52,694 bases of DNA from Spongiactinospora gelatinilytica (GTDB lineage: Bacteria; Actinomycetota; Actinomycetes; Streptosporangiales; Streptosporangiaceae), in assembly GCF_003236385.1 (NCBI RefSeq), contig NZ_POUA01000007.1, positions 1-52,694 of the forward strand, read 5' to 3'. This document shows, piece by piece, positions 46,073 through 52,694 of the stretch (position 1 is the stretch's first letter; each line of letters begins with the position of its first letter). A program made the position numbers and the translations under genes. Under the pieces are notes generated by a model that was given only the letters and a program-made list of their open reading frames with translations, was not told the origin of the DNA and searched no databases.

Positions 46073-46304
46073 TCAAAGCGGGCCCTGGAGTCGGCCATAT
46101 TCGCGCGTAAAGCGTGGAATCCTCTGATAACGGTGTCGGGTCTTGTTCGGCGCCCGTGGAGGCGCTTCCGTGATCTCAAATGGTCATTCCGGCCTATGGC
46201 CACGGAAAACCAGGTGATCGACAATCTGGGCGTCCAGGTAATGGACGTGCGCTGGCGATTGGAGATCACATGCGTAAAGCCGGCCCATTATTCGCCTCCC
46301 CCGC

Positions 46305-47163
46305 CGCGTCCGCGCCCTCGTCCTGGACAGCGTCGTGGACCACAGCATCGATGAGGGCCGCGCGTTCCGCGACACGGCCGCATTCGCCCAGGACGCCTTC
46401 GACGCCTTCGTGAAGTGGTGCGCGGGCGAGACCCGGTGCGCGCTGCACGGCAAGGACGTGCGGGCGATCTGGACGCGGCTGATGGACCGGGCCGAACGCG
46501 GCGAGCTGGGCACGTACACCAGGCGGAGCGTGGCCCGCATCATCTCCAGCGGTTCGTACGCGCCCGCGTGGTGGTCGGTCGCCGACCAGATCGCCCGCCT
46601 CGACGCGAGCGCAGGCACGGCCAAAGGCGCAGGCGCAGGCGCAGGCGGATGGCATCCACCTTGCCTGGCAGCTCGACCGCGCGGACTTCGACACGTCGAT
46701 CCGCGACTACCGGCAGTACGCCAGGTACCTGCGCCGCGCCAAGGCGGTCGCGCCCGACGTGGAGCTGAACCCGTCCCACCTGACGCTCAACACCTGGTGC
46801 CTGAGCGAGCCGAAGCCCATCCCGAACCCGCAGCACCGCCTGCGCGTACGCGGCGCGCCGCCGATCCTGGTCGTCAACTTCCGGCACGACCCCTCCACCG
46901 GTCACGCCTGGGCGGTCAGCGTCGCCCGCCAGCTCGGCAAGACCGGCCGGCTGCTCACCTACGAGGGCGTGGGACACGGCGTCTACGACCGCAGCGACTG
47001 CACGATCAGCACCATCGACCGCTACCTGATCACGCTGAAGCCGCCCGCCTACCGGGCGAGCTGCCCCGCCGTACCGCTGGAACCGCCCGCGCAGGCCCGC
47101 GAGTCGCACGACTTCCTCCTGCGGGACCTCACCGACCGGCCGGTCTACGAGACCAGTTCGTAG
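46305..47163 (+). pseudogene. Decayed secreted alpha/beta hydrolase (tripeptidyl-aminopeptidase type)
   Basis: One frame encodes RVRALVLDSVVDHSIDEGRA, FAQDAFDAFVKWCAGE and SGSYAPAWWSVADQIARLDA. After the GGCGCA repeat at about 46630-46650 the next frame continues with IHLAWQLDRADFDTSIRDY, PPILVVNFRHDPSTGHAWA (Asp) and YEGVGHGVYDRSD (His), ending at 47163. The N-terminal half, with signal peptide and catalytic-Ser elbow, is missing upstream of 46305. The gene is therefore truncated and frameshifted. The 46073-46304 spacer shows nothing else. Its 3' end overlaps the HMA gene by 19 bases on the opposite strand. Confidence 0.7.
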
Positions 47164-47351
47164 CCGGCCTCCTCGACCGCGGCGCGGACCTCGCCGACGT
47201 CCAGGGCACGGTCACTGGTGACGGCGACCGTGCCGCCGTCGACGTCCACCGTCACCGCGTTCACGCCGGGGACGCGTTCGATCTCCTCGCCGACGAACCG
47301 CGCGCAGTGCCCGCAGACCATGCCGCTCACCCGGTAGGTGTTCTGTGTCAT
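47145..47351 (-). CDS. Heavy-metal-associated (CopZ-like) protein
   Basis: The 68-residue single HMA domain has the metal site GMVCGHCARFV (C-x-x-C) at residues about 10-20 and the usual beta-alpha-beta-beta-alpha-beta pattern, ending EEAGYELVS. Such proteins carry copper(I) or other soft metals to P-type ATPases; none is in the window. The ATG overlaps the stop of the SnoaL-like gene upstream (ATGA), so the two are coupled. It is likely under the TetR regulator at 47850 via the operator in the divergent spacer. Confidence 0.9.
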   Translation of the reverse strand: MTQNTYRVSGMVCGHCARFVGEEIERVPGVNAVTVDVDGGTVAVTSDRALDVGEVRAAVEEAGYELVS

Positions 47352-47780
47352 GCCTGCGCCTCCTCCTGGCCGGGGAGCATGCGGGTGAGCATGTTGGCCT
47401 CGCGCATCCGCCCGTCGGGGGCGAACCGCCCGAAGAAGCACACCTCGATGGCGAGATCCCGCTTGGGGTTTCGCACGTGCAGCGTGTTTCTGGCGGCGAG
47501 CGTGTCGCCCCCCCAGCGCCTCGTGCACCTCCATGCGGACCGCCGGGCGGTTCTTGCGCACCGGGCGGGTGTGCGCGACGAGCTTGTAGCGGTCCATCCG
47601 GTGCCCGTCGGCGACCTGGACGATGTCCGGCGTGTGGTAGCGGTCGATGATCACCCCCGCGTCCTCGTCGGTGTTGATCAGGTCGTCGTTCAGGGCCCGG
47701 TAGAACCCGGTGATGAACTCCTTGGGGTCGGTCCCGTTGAGCGAGGTGCCGTTGAGCAGGCTGTCTTTGAACATGGTCAT
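47348..47780 (-). pseudogene. SnoaL/NTF2-like protein, frameshifted at a C7 run
   Basis: The start (MTMFKDSLLNGTSLNGTDPK, then FITGFYRALNDDLINTDEDA and RYHTPDIVQVADGHRMDRYKL) is an NTF2/SnoaL-like fold. At the run of seven C (47508-47514) the frame breaks. In the next frame the protein continues as DTLAARNTLHVRNPKRDLAIE, VCFFGRFAPDGR and MLTRMLPGQEEAQA, ending at the start of the HMA gene. Deleting one base of the run restores about 144 codons. It may be a sequencing error. SnoaL-like proteins bind small hydrophobic ligands; the function here is unknown. Confidence 0.75.
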
Positions 47781-47792
47781 CCCATCACCTAC

Positions 47793-47817
47793 TATCTCTT
47801 ACAGCCCGTAAGATATA
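47793..47817. promoter_or_regulatory. Palindromic operator between TetR and the SnoaL/HMA pair
   Basis: TATCTCTTAC (47793-47802) and GTAAGATATA (47808-47817) are near-perfect inverted arms around AGCCC. A TGTAAGAG half-site lies at 47842-47849, directly before the TetR start. It lies 12 bases upstream of the SnoaL-like gene, where a TetR repressor would act on both genes. Confidence 0.7.
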
Positions 47818-47849
47818 CACCCGACGAAAACCTTGGCAAGGTGTAAGAG

Positions 47850-48431
47850 TTGTCTCGGTACCAGGCCCGCAACCGCCGTGCCGACGCGCTGCGCAGCAGG
47901 GCGGCCATCCTCGACGCGGCGCTACGGCTGCTGCGCACCGATCCCGACGCCAGCGTCGAGGCCATCGCCATCGCCGCCGACGTGACCCGCCAGACCGTCT
48001 ACGCGCACTTCCGCTCGCGCGAGCAGTTGCTGGCCGCCGTCGTCGAGCAGGTCACCGACGAGACCGCCGCCGCGATGGACGCCGCCGACCCCGACACGGG
48101 CCCGGCCACCGAGGCGCTGCTACGGGTGCTCGACGCCGCCGCCCGTACGGCCGAGCGCTACCCGGGGCTCATCCAGGCGATCGTCACGACGCCCGTGAGC
48201 CCGCACACCGACCGCAAGGTCCACGCGCCGATCAGCGAGCGCCTGATCCGGGTTATCGAGCGGGGGAGACTGGCCGGGGAGTTCGATGACCGCCTGCCGG
48301 CGGAGTGGCTGGCCATGGTGACCGTCAAACTGGCGCACGCGGCGAGCGAGCAGGTCACCGCGGGGCGCATGCCGCCCGAGGAGGCCGCGCAGGCACTGCG
48401 GACCACGCTCCTGCGCGCCCTCACCCCATGA
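47850..48431 (+). CDS. TetR-family transcriptional regulator
   Basis: The 193-residue protein has the TetR helix-turn-helix with SRAAILDAALRLLRT, then VEAIAIAADVTRQTVYAHFR (about residues 38-57), and an all-helical C-terminal ligand domain. The start is a TTG at 47850, right at the operator half-site; it may be read from a leaderless or short-leader transcript. It is divergent from the SnoaL/HMA genes and is the likely repressor of both. The ligand is unknown. Confidence 0.9.
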   Translation: MSRYQARNRRADALRSRAAILDAALRLLRTDPDASVEAIAIAADVTRQTVYAHFRSREQLLAAVVEQVTDETAAAMDAADPDTGPATEALLRVLDAAARTAERYPGLIQAIVTTPVSPHTDRKVHAPISERLIRVIERGRLAGEFDDRLPAEWLAMVTVKLAHAASEQVTAGRMPPEEAAQALRTTLLRALTP

Positions 48432-48447
48432 CGGCCGGAGAACACGA

Positions 48448-48476
48448 CACCCCGGCTGCGAAACAGAGCCGGGGTG
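48448..48476. terminator. Bidirectional terminator between TetR and glmM
   Basis: CACCCCGGCT (48448-48457) pairs perfectly with AGCCGGGGTG (48467-48476) around a 9-base loop. It lies between two convergent genes and can serve both. Confidence 0.8.
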
Positions 48477-48493
48477 ACGTGCGACGTAGAGGT

Positions 48494-49891
48494 TCAGGAG
48501 CAGGTGGTGCGGACCGTCTCCGCCAGCCGGCCCGCGATCTCCTGGGCCATGGCCTCGGAGGACGCCTCCACCATGACGCGGATCATGGGTTCGGTGCCGC
48601 TGGGCCGGATCAGCACGCGGCCGGTCTCGCCGAGCTCGCCCTCCGCGCGGCCGATCGCCGCCGCGAGTTCGGCAGAGGCCGCGGCCTTGGCCTTGTCCAC
48701 GCCCTTCACATTGATCAGGACCTGCGGCAGCCGGGTCATCACCGAGGCCAGCTCGGCCAGCGAACGCCCCTGCCTGGCCACCTCCGCGAGCAGGTGCAGC
48801 GACGTCAGGAGCCCGTCGCCGGTGGTGGCGTGGTCCAGCAGCAGGACGTGTCCGGACTGCTCGCCCCCCAGGTTGTAGCCGCCGGCCTTCATCGCCTCAA
48901 GGACGTACCGGTCGCCGACGGCCGTCTCGATGACGTTGAGACCGGCCCCCCGCATGGCGATCTTGAAACCCAGGTTGGACATGACCGTGGCCACCACGGT
49001 GTCCTTGACCAGCTCTTTCTTGGCGTGCATGGCGAGCGCGAGAATGGCCATGATCTGGTCGCCGTCCACGATCTCGCCCTCGTGGGTGACCGCCAGGCAG
49101 CGGTCGGCGTCGCCGTCGTAGGCGACCCCGAGGTCGGCGCCGCGCGACACCACGACCTGCTGGAGCCGGTCGAGGTGCGTCGAGCCGTACCCGGCGTTGA
49201 TGTTCAGGCCGTCCGGGCGGGCGCCGATGGCCTCCACCGTCGCGCCCGCGCGCACCAGGGCCTCGGGGGCGACGGTGTGGGCGGCGCCGTTGGCGCAGTC
49301 CACGACCACGTTGATGCCCTCAAGACGGACGGGCAGCGTGGTCAGCAGGTGCGCGATGTACCGGTCGGCCTCGCCGTACGCCTCGTGGACCCGGCCCACA
49401 CCGGATCCGGCCGGGCGCTCCCATCGCTCGCCCAGCCGTTCCTCGATCTCGTTCTCCACGGTGTCGGGCAGCTTGTAGCCGCCCTTGGCGAGGAACTTGA
49501 TCCCGTTGTCGGGCGCCGGGTTGTGCGACGCGGAGAGCATCACCCCGAGGTCGGCGCCGAGCGCCGCCGTGAGGTAGGCGACCGCGGGCGTCGGCAGTAC
49601 GCCGAGCCGCAGCACGTCCACCCCCGAGGAGGCGAGCCCGGCGACCACCGCGGCCTCAAGGAACTCCCCCGAGGCCCGCGGATCCCTGCCCACGACCGCC
49701 ACCGGGCGGCCACGCCCAGCGGCGCTGCCGGCCGCGCCGACGCCCGCCATGTCGCCCGTGCCCCCGGCGAACGCTCCCGCGTCACCGAGCACGTGCGCCG
49801 CCGCCACCGACAGCTCCATGGCGAGCTCGGCCGTGAGGTCGCGTCCCGCGACCCCACGGACCCCGTCGGTGCCGAAAAGCCGCGCCGTCAA
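48494..49891 (-). CDS. glmM: Phosphoglucosamine mutase
   Basis: The 465-residue enzyme interconverts glucosamine-6-P and glucosamine-1-P for UDP-GlcNAc and peptidoglycan. It has the N-terminal [13 protein letters not shown], the phosphoserine loop [17 protein letters not shown] (about residues 98-114), the metal-binding [10 protein letters not shown] (about 240-250), and the phosphate-binding [14 protein letters not shown] near the C-terminus. A short insert (residues about 40-60, [14 protein letters not shown]) is unusual. The start is a TTG that overlaps the rpsI stop, so the three genes rplM-rpsI-glmM are coupled. No other start fits the family. Confidence 0.97.
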   Translation of the reverse strand: MTARLFGTDGVRGVAGRDLTAELAMELSVAAAHVLGDAGAFAGGTGDMAGVGAAGSAAGRGRPVAVVGRDPRASGEFLEAAVVAGLASSGVDVLRLGVLPTPAVAYLTAALGADLGVMLSASHNPAPDNGIKFLAKGGYKLPDTVENEIEERLGERWERPAGSGVGRVHEAYGEADRYIAHLLTTLPVRLEGINVVVDCANGAAHTVAPEALVRAGATVEAIGARPDGLNINAGYGSTHLDRLQQVVVSRGADLGVAYDGDADRCLAVTHEGEIVDGDQIMAILALAMHAKKELVKDTVVATVMSNLGFKIAMRGAGLNVIETAVGDRYVLEAMKAGGYNLGGEQSGHVLLLDHATTGDGLLTSLHLLAEVARQGRSLAELASVMTRLPQVLINVKGVDKAKAAASAELAAAIGRAEGELGETGRVLIRPSGTEPMIRVMVEASSEAMAQEIAGRLAETVRTTCS

Positions 49892-50409
49892 CGCTTGCTG
49901 TACTGCGGAGCCTTACGGGCCTTCTTCAGGCCGTACTTCTTGCGCTCCTTGACCCTCGCGTCGCGGGTCAGGAAGCCGGCCTTCTTCAGCGGCGGGCGGT
50001 TGGTCTCGACGTCGAGCACGGAGAGCGCACGGGCCAGGCCCATGCGCAGCGCGCCGGCCTGGCCGGTCACGCCGCCGCCGTCGATCCGCGCGACGATGTC
50101 GAACTGCTCCTCGGCCCCCAGCGTGACGAACGGCTCGTTCACGATCTGCTGGTGGACCTTGTTCGGGAAGTAGGTGTCGAGGGTGCGACCATTGATCTTC
50201 CACTTGCCCGTGCCGGGCACGATGCGGACCCGCGCCACGGCCTCCTTGCGGCGGCCGGTGCCGTAGGAGTTGCCCGTCGTGATGGGCTTGCGGACAGGCG
50301 CGTCGCCGGCGGGGACGGACTCGCTGGTGTATTCGGTCGGGAAGTCCTCGCCGGAGAGTTCTTCCAGCTCGCCTTCGACGGGCGTCTCGACACCGGTGGG
50401 CTCGGCCAC
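49888..50409 (-). CDS. rpsI: 30S ribosomal protein S9
   Basis: The 173-residue protein ends in the S9 domain: [19 protein letters not shown], then [37 protein letters not shown] and the terminal [17 protein letters not shown], whose C-terminal Lys-Arg reaches the P-site tRNA. An acidic N-terminal extension of about 50 residues ([16 protein letters not shown]...) is common in actinobacteria. It is 45 bases downstream of rplM and overlaps glmM. Confidence 0.98.
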   Translation of the reverse strand: MAEPTGVETPVEGELEELSGEDFPTEYTSESVPAGDAPVRKPITTGNSYGTGRRKEAVARVRIVPGTGKWKINGRTLDTYFPNKVHQQIVNEPFVTLGAEEQFDIVARIDGGGVTGQAGALRMGLARALSVLDVETNRPPLKKAGFLTRDARVKERKKYGLKKARKAPQYSKR

Positions 50410-50454
50410 GGTTCTCCTCTTACTTTCTCGGCGCTACTGGTGGGATGCTCTGGG

Positions 50455-50898
50455 CTACTGAGAGATCTGGGTGATCTCGAACGGGACCGGCTGCTGCGCC
50501 TGGTGCGGGTGCTCCCCACCGGCGTAGACCTTCAGCTTCTTGACCATCCTCCGGCCGAGGGCGTTCTTCGGGAGCATTCCCTTGACGGCCTTCTCCACGG
50601 CGCGGTCGGGGCGCTTTTCCATCAGCTCGCCGTAGCTGACGGAACGCAGACCGCCGGGGTAGCCCGAGTGGCGGTACGCCTTCTTCTGCAGAAGCTTGTC
50701 ACCGGTCAACGCGATCTTGTCGGCGTTGACGACGATGACGAAGTCGCCGGTGTCGACATGCGGGGCGAAGATCGGCTTGTGCTTACCGCGAAGCAGCGTC
50801 GCCACCTGACTGGCGAGCCTGCCCAGCACGACGTCGGTCGCGTCGATCACGAACCACTGGCGCTGAACTTCGGCGGGCTTGGTTGAGTACGTGCGCAC
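50455..50898 (-). CDS. rplM: 50S ribosomal protein L13
   Basis: The 147-residue protein has the L13 motifs [57 protein letters not shown] and [20 protein letters not shown]. The start is a GTG (MRTYSTKP) with AGAAGG upstream. It heads the rplM-rpsI-glmM operon. L13 is often autoregulated, but I saw no certain leader structure. Confidence 0.98.
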   Translation of the reverse strand: MRTYSTKPAEVQRQWFVIDATDVVLGRLASQVATLLRGKHKPIFAPHVDTGDFVIVVNADKIALTGDKLLQKKAYRHSGYPGGLRSVSYGELMEKRPDRAVEKAVKGMLPKNALGRRMVKKLKVYAGGEHPHQAQQPVPFEITQISQ

Positions 50899-51276
50899 GG
50901 TCGTATGGCCTTCTTTGCTCGCGTCTTCGGCGCTGCCTTCGGGATGGCAGCCTGTGGTGGGAAGGTGCGGGCACACGGCGACCCGGACCTTCCGTCTCCG
51001 CACACGGGAGAAGACGCCGGACGCGCCGCGCTCCAGTCGCCAAGGACTGGCTCGCACACAACGAACAAGCAGAATACCGCCCCTTGGCGGCATGGGTCAA
51101 AACAGCCGCGCCGGACCACGCTGCCCCAAGGCTCCTGCGGGGCTCCTACGGGACTTGGACCGGGCTCCACGGCGAAGATCGCTGATGCGCACGGGGGACG
51201 GAAGGAGAACGGTTGGGTTTCGTTCCCGCGATTCCCTTTTTCCCCAAGACTCAACATCTCTATCGTTGGGGGCGGA
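50899..51276. other. Divergent intergenic region rplM / CAP-domain gene
   Basis: This 378-base stretch must hold the promoters of both genes. It contains no tRNA and no gene that I can support. The reading frames through it lack a ribosome site and family motifs. Confidence 0.5.
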
Positions 51277-52080
51277 ATGCGGCAGCCCCCTCACGTTCGG
51301 TCACCCCAGGCGATGCTCCGGCGCCGGAGTCACCTGGGGATCGTGGCGTGCCTGGTGTCGGTACTCATCACCGGCATCGTCATCGGACGGGTCTCACGCG
51401 GCCCGGAGGAGCCGGAGCCGGTGTTCCTGAACAACGTCGAGCCGGCGACGCCCACCGTACTGGCCCAACCGCGCGCCGGCCGCAGCCGCGCGCCGCTCGG
51501 CGCCGTCATGCGCCCCACGCCCTCCGCGCCGCACGCCAAGCACACGCAGGCCCCACGTCCCCGCTCGACCAGCGATGCCACCGGCGAGCACATGCCAGGG
51601 CCGCAGGACGCCGTGGGGGCGCAGGCGACCGTCGGCGCCGATGTCGGCGGGCAGCTCAGTGAGCAGCCGCGGATCGTCCCGAGTTCGCCGTACGGCTCGC
51701 TGCGCGCGATGGAGAGCCAGGCGGTACGACTGACCAACCGGGCCAGGCGCAAGCACGGCTGCCGGCCGTTGCGTCTGGACCAGCGGCTGGTGCGGTCCGC
51801 GCGGCAGCACTCCGCCGAGATGGCGGAAAGCGGGCAATTCACCCATAACTCTCCGGACGGCTCGTCGCCGTGGAAGCGGATGGAACGGGCGGGCTATAAG
51901 GACGGCGGCGCGGAGAACATCGGCCGTGGGTACCTCAGCGCGAAGGAGGCCGTGCAGGGCTGGATGAACAGCCGGAGCCACCGCGCGAACATCCTCAACT
52001 GCAGGATGGTGGCCATCGGAGTGGGGGTCGCGGAGGGGCCCGGCGGGCTGTGGTGGACACAGGACTTCGGATATTCATGA
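51277..52080 (+). CDS. Secreted or membrane-anchored CAP (SCP/PR1)-domain protein
   Basis: The 267-residue protein has a membrane/signal segment (HLGIVACLVSVLITGIVIG, about residues 20-38), a long Pro/Arg/Ala-rich linker, and a CAP domain (about 140-265). The domain shows LTNRARRKHGCRPLRLDQRL, SARQHSAEMAESGQFTHNSP, GAENIGRGYLSAKEAVQGWM, and SRSHRANILNCRMVAIGVGV. The His, Glu and second His/Ser of the CAP cavity are present. Bacterial CAP proteins are extracellular; the activity is unknown. The ATG at 51277 follows GGGGGCGGA; a later ATG (51313 region) is possible. No partner is adjacent except the partial gene downstream. Confidence 0.85.
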   Translation: MRQPPHVRSPQAMLRRRSHLGIVACLVSVLITGIVIGRVSRGPEEPEPVFLNNVEPATPTVLAQPRAGRSRAPLGAVMRPTPSAPHAKHTQAPRPRSTSDATGEHMPGPQDAVGAQATVGADVGGQLSEQPRIVPSSPYGSLRAMESQAVRLTNRARRKHGCRPLRLDQRLVRSARQHSAEMAESGQFTHNSPDGSSPWKRMERAGYKDGGAENIGRGYLSAKEAVQGWMNSRSHRANILNCRMVAIGVGVAEGPGGLWWTQDFGYS

Positions 52081-52115
52081 CCATCTCGGTGCCCGTTCAC
52101 AGTTAATCTCTGCGC

Positions 52116-52694
52116 ATGGGTAACCCCGGGGAACCGTCACGTCGCCAGCCGTATGAGCAGTCCGGCTCTTCGCCACCGGCCAATGAGAACTGGTTCGCGG
52201 CCTCGCCGCACAACCAGCAGCCCGCCGAGCCGCCGCACGACTCCCAGCGCGCGCCCGGCACCGGCCCGGAGACCGGCCCTGACCATCCCGACCACCCGGA
52301 TTACGGGCTGAACCCGGGGTTCGAGCGGGCGCTCGACCCGGACTTCGATCCCTTGGACCTCAGCCGGCCGCTGGGCGCGCCGAGGCCGACGGGGGCGGCC
52401 CCTTCTGGGGAGAGCGTGCCGGGGAGCGACCCGTTGGGGCTGGGGACGAGCGAGGTCTTCGGGCGCGGGCGTCCCGAGGGGCCGGGTTCGGGTCCTGGCT
52501 CCGGCTCTGGCCCTGTCGGCTCTGGTTCGGCGGACCCTTTGGGGGTCGGTCCGATCCTCGGTGGCGGACCGGGGCCGCAGGACTTCGACAACGGTCCCAA
52601 CACCGATCCCGGGGCCAGCACGAACCCCGACATCAGGACCGGCCCGGGCTCCGGGCTCGGCGAGCCGTTCGGGCTCGGCGAACCCTTCCGGAGC
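52116..52694 (+). CDS. Pro/Gly-rich protein, N-terminal part (runs off the window)
   Basis: The frame from ATG 52116 is open to the last base, 193 codons. It has no signal peptide. The sequence is a low-complexity Pro/Gly/Ser/Asp mixture with DPDFDPLDLSRPLG, GPGSGPGSGSG and, at the end, two copies of GLGEPF(R/G). It may be the disordered N-terminus of a membrane or envelope protein, as in many actinobacterial envelope proteins, but no domain is visible. It starts 36 bases after the CAP gene on the same strand and may be co-transcribed. Confidence 0.55.
   Translation, partial: MGNPGEPSRRQPYEQSGSSPPANENWFAASPHNQQPAEPPHDSQRAPGTGPETGPDHPDHPDYGLNPGFERALDPDFDPLDLSRPLGAPRPTGAAPSGESVPGSDPLGLGTSEVFGRGRPEGPGSGPGSGSGPVGSGSADPLGVGPILGGGPGPQDFDNGPNTDPGASTNPDIRTGPGSGLGEPFGLGEPFRS

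Noticed and set aside
46335-47846. 503-codon open frame covering the hydrolase remnant, HMA and SnoaL genes
   Set aside because: Only its first ~95 codons match the hydrolase family; the rest is a chance GC-rich continuation through the frameshift and antisense to real genes.
48305-50173. 622-codon plus-strand frame opposite glmM and rpsI
   Set aside because: Antisense shadow; glmM and rpsI are certain.

Overview
The window is high-GC actinobacterial DNA, with GC-rich third codon positions, GTG and TTG starts, TGA/ATGA-type overlaps between genes, a GroEL with a (GH)n tail and a CIRCE operator. The gene content (ShbA/SigD-type sigma factor, GuaB/GuaB3 pair, DUF397 and DUF5753 regulators, NucA/NucB-type secreted toxin, DUF5319, DUF5994) points to a filamentous actinomycete. 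Streptosporangiales is my best guess, inferred from style and gene content, not proven.

The backbone is a conserved housekeeping block, read here from right to left: rplM-rpsI-glmM (50.9-48.5 kb), coaA/acpS/nnrDE/alr (39.1-35.0 kb), an alpha/beta hydrolase and tsaE (34.5-33.0 kb), tsaB-rimI-tsaD (30.0-27.9 kb), groES-groEL (19.6-17.6 kb), a ShbA-like sigma factor with DUF5319 (17.2-16.0 kb), and guaB-guaB3 (14.3-11.7 kb). These genes make cell-wall precursors (GlmM, Alr), cofactors (CoaA, AcpS, NnrDE), the tRNA t6A modification (TsaB/D/E), chaperonin, GMP and ribosomal proteins.

Accessory DNA interrupts this backbone at several points. Island 1 (0-11.7 kb) has a sugar-kinase/aldolase operon end, a NERD protein, a decayed cupin regulator, a WhiJ-type trio (ATPase, DUF5753 regulator, DUF397), and a polymorphic-toxin locus. 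That locus comprises a secreted protein of about 1,878 residues ending in a NucA/NucB nuclease domain, two paralogous candidate immunity genes, and the wreck of a second nuclease tip. Island 2 (19.7-27.8 kb) has four dispersed paralogous small secreted proteins with the same upstream architecture, a structured RNA resembling a TnpB omega RNA but with no tnpB, a secreted Lys/Tyr-rich repeat protein, a methyltransferase and a long coiled-coil protein. Island 3 (30.0-32.9 kb) has a kinase-like phosphotransferase, a class F sortase with its membrane partner, and degenerate non-coding repeats. Island 4 (39.1-48.4 kb) has a DUF389 membrane protein, a four-gene ABC-2 transporter operon, regulators, and several broken genes. 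The right end has a CAP-domain secreted protein and the start of a Pro/Gly-rich protein.

The strongest candidates for new biology are the array of four secreted paralogues next to the YKKPE-repeat protein, the toxin/immunity locus with its decayed second cassette, the solo omega-RNA-like element inside the array, and a 69-codon RsdA-like anti-sigma candidate with no membrane segment, coupled to the sigma factor gene. No tRNA, rRNA or CRISPR array was seen.
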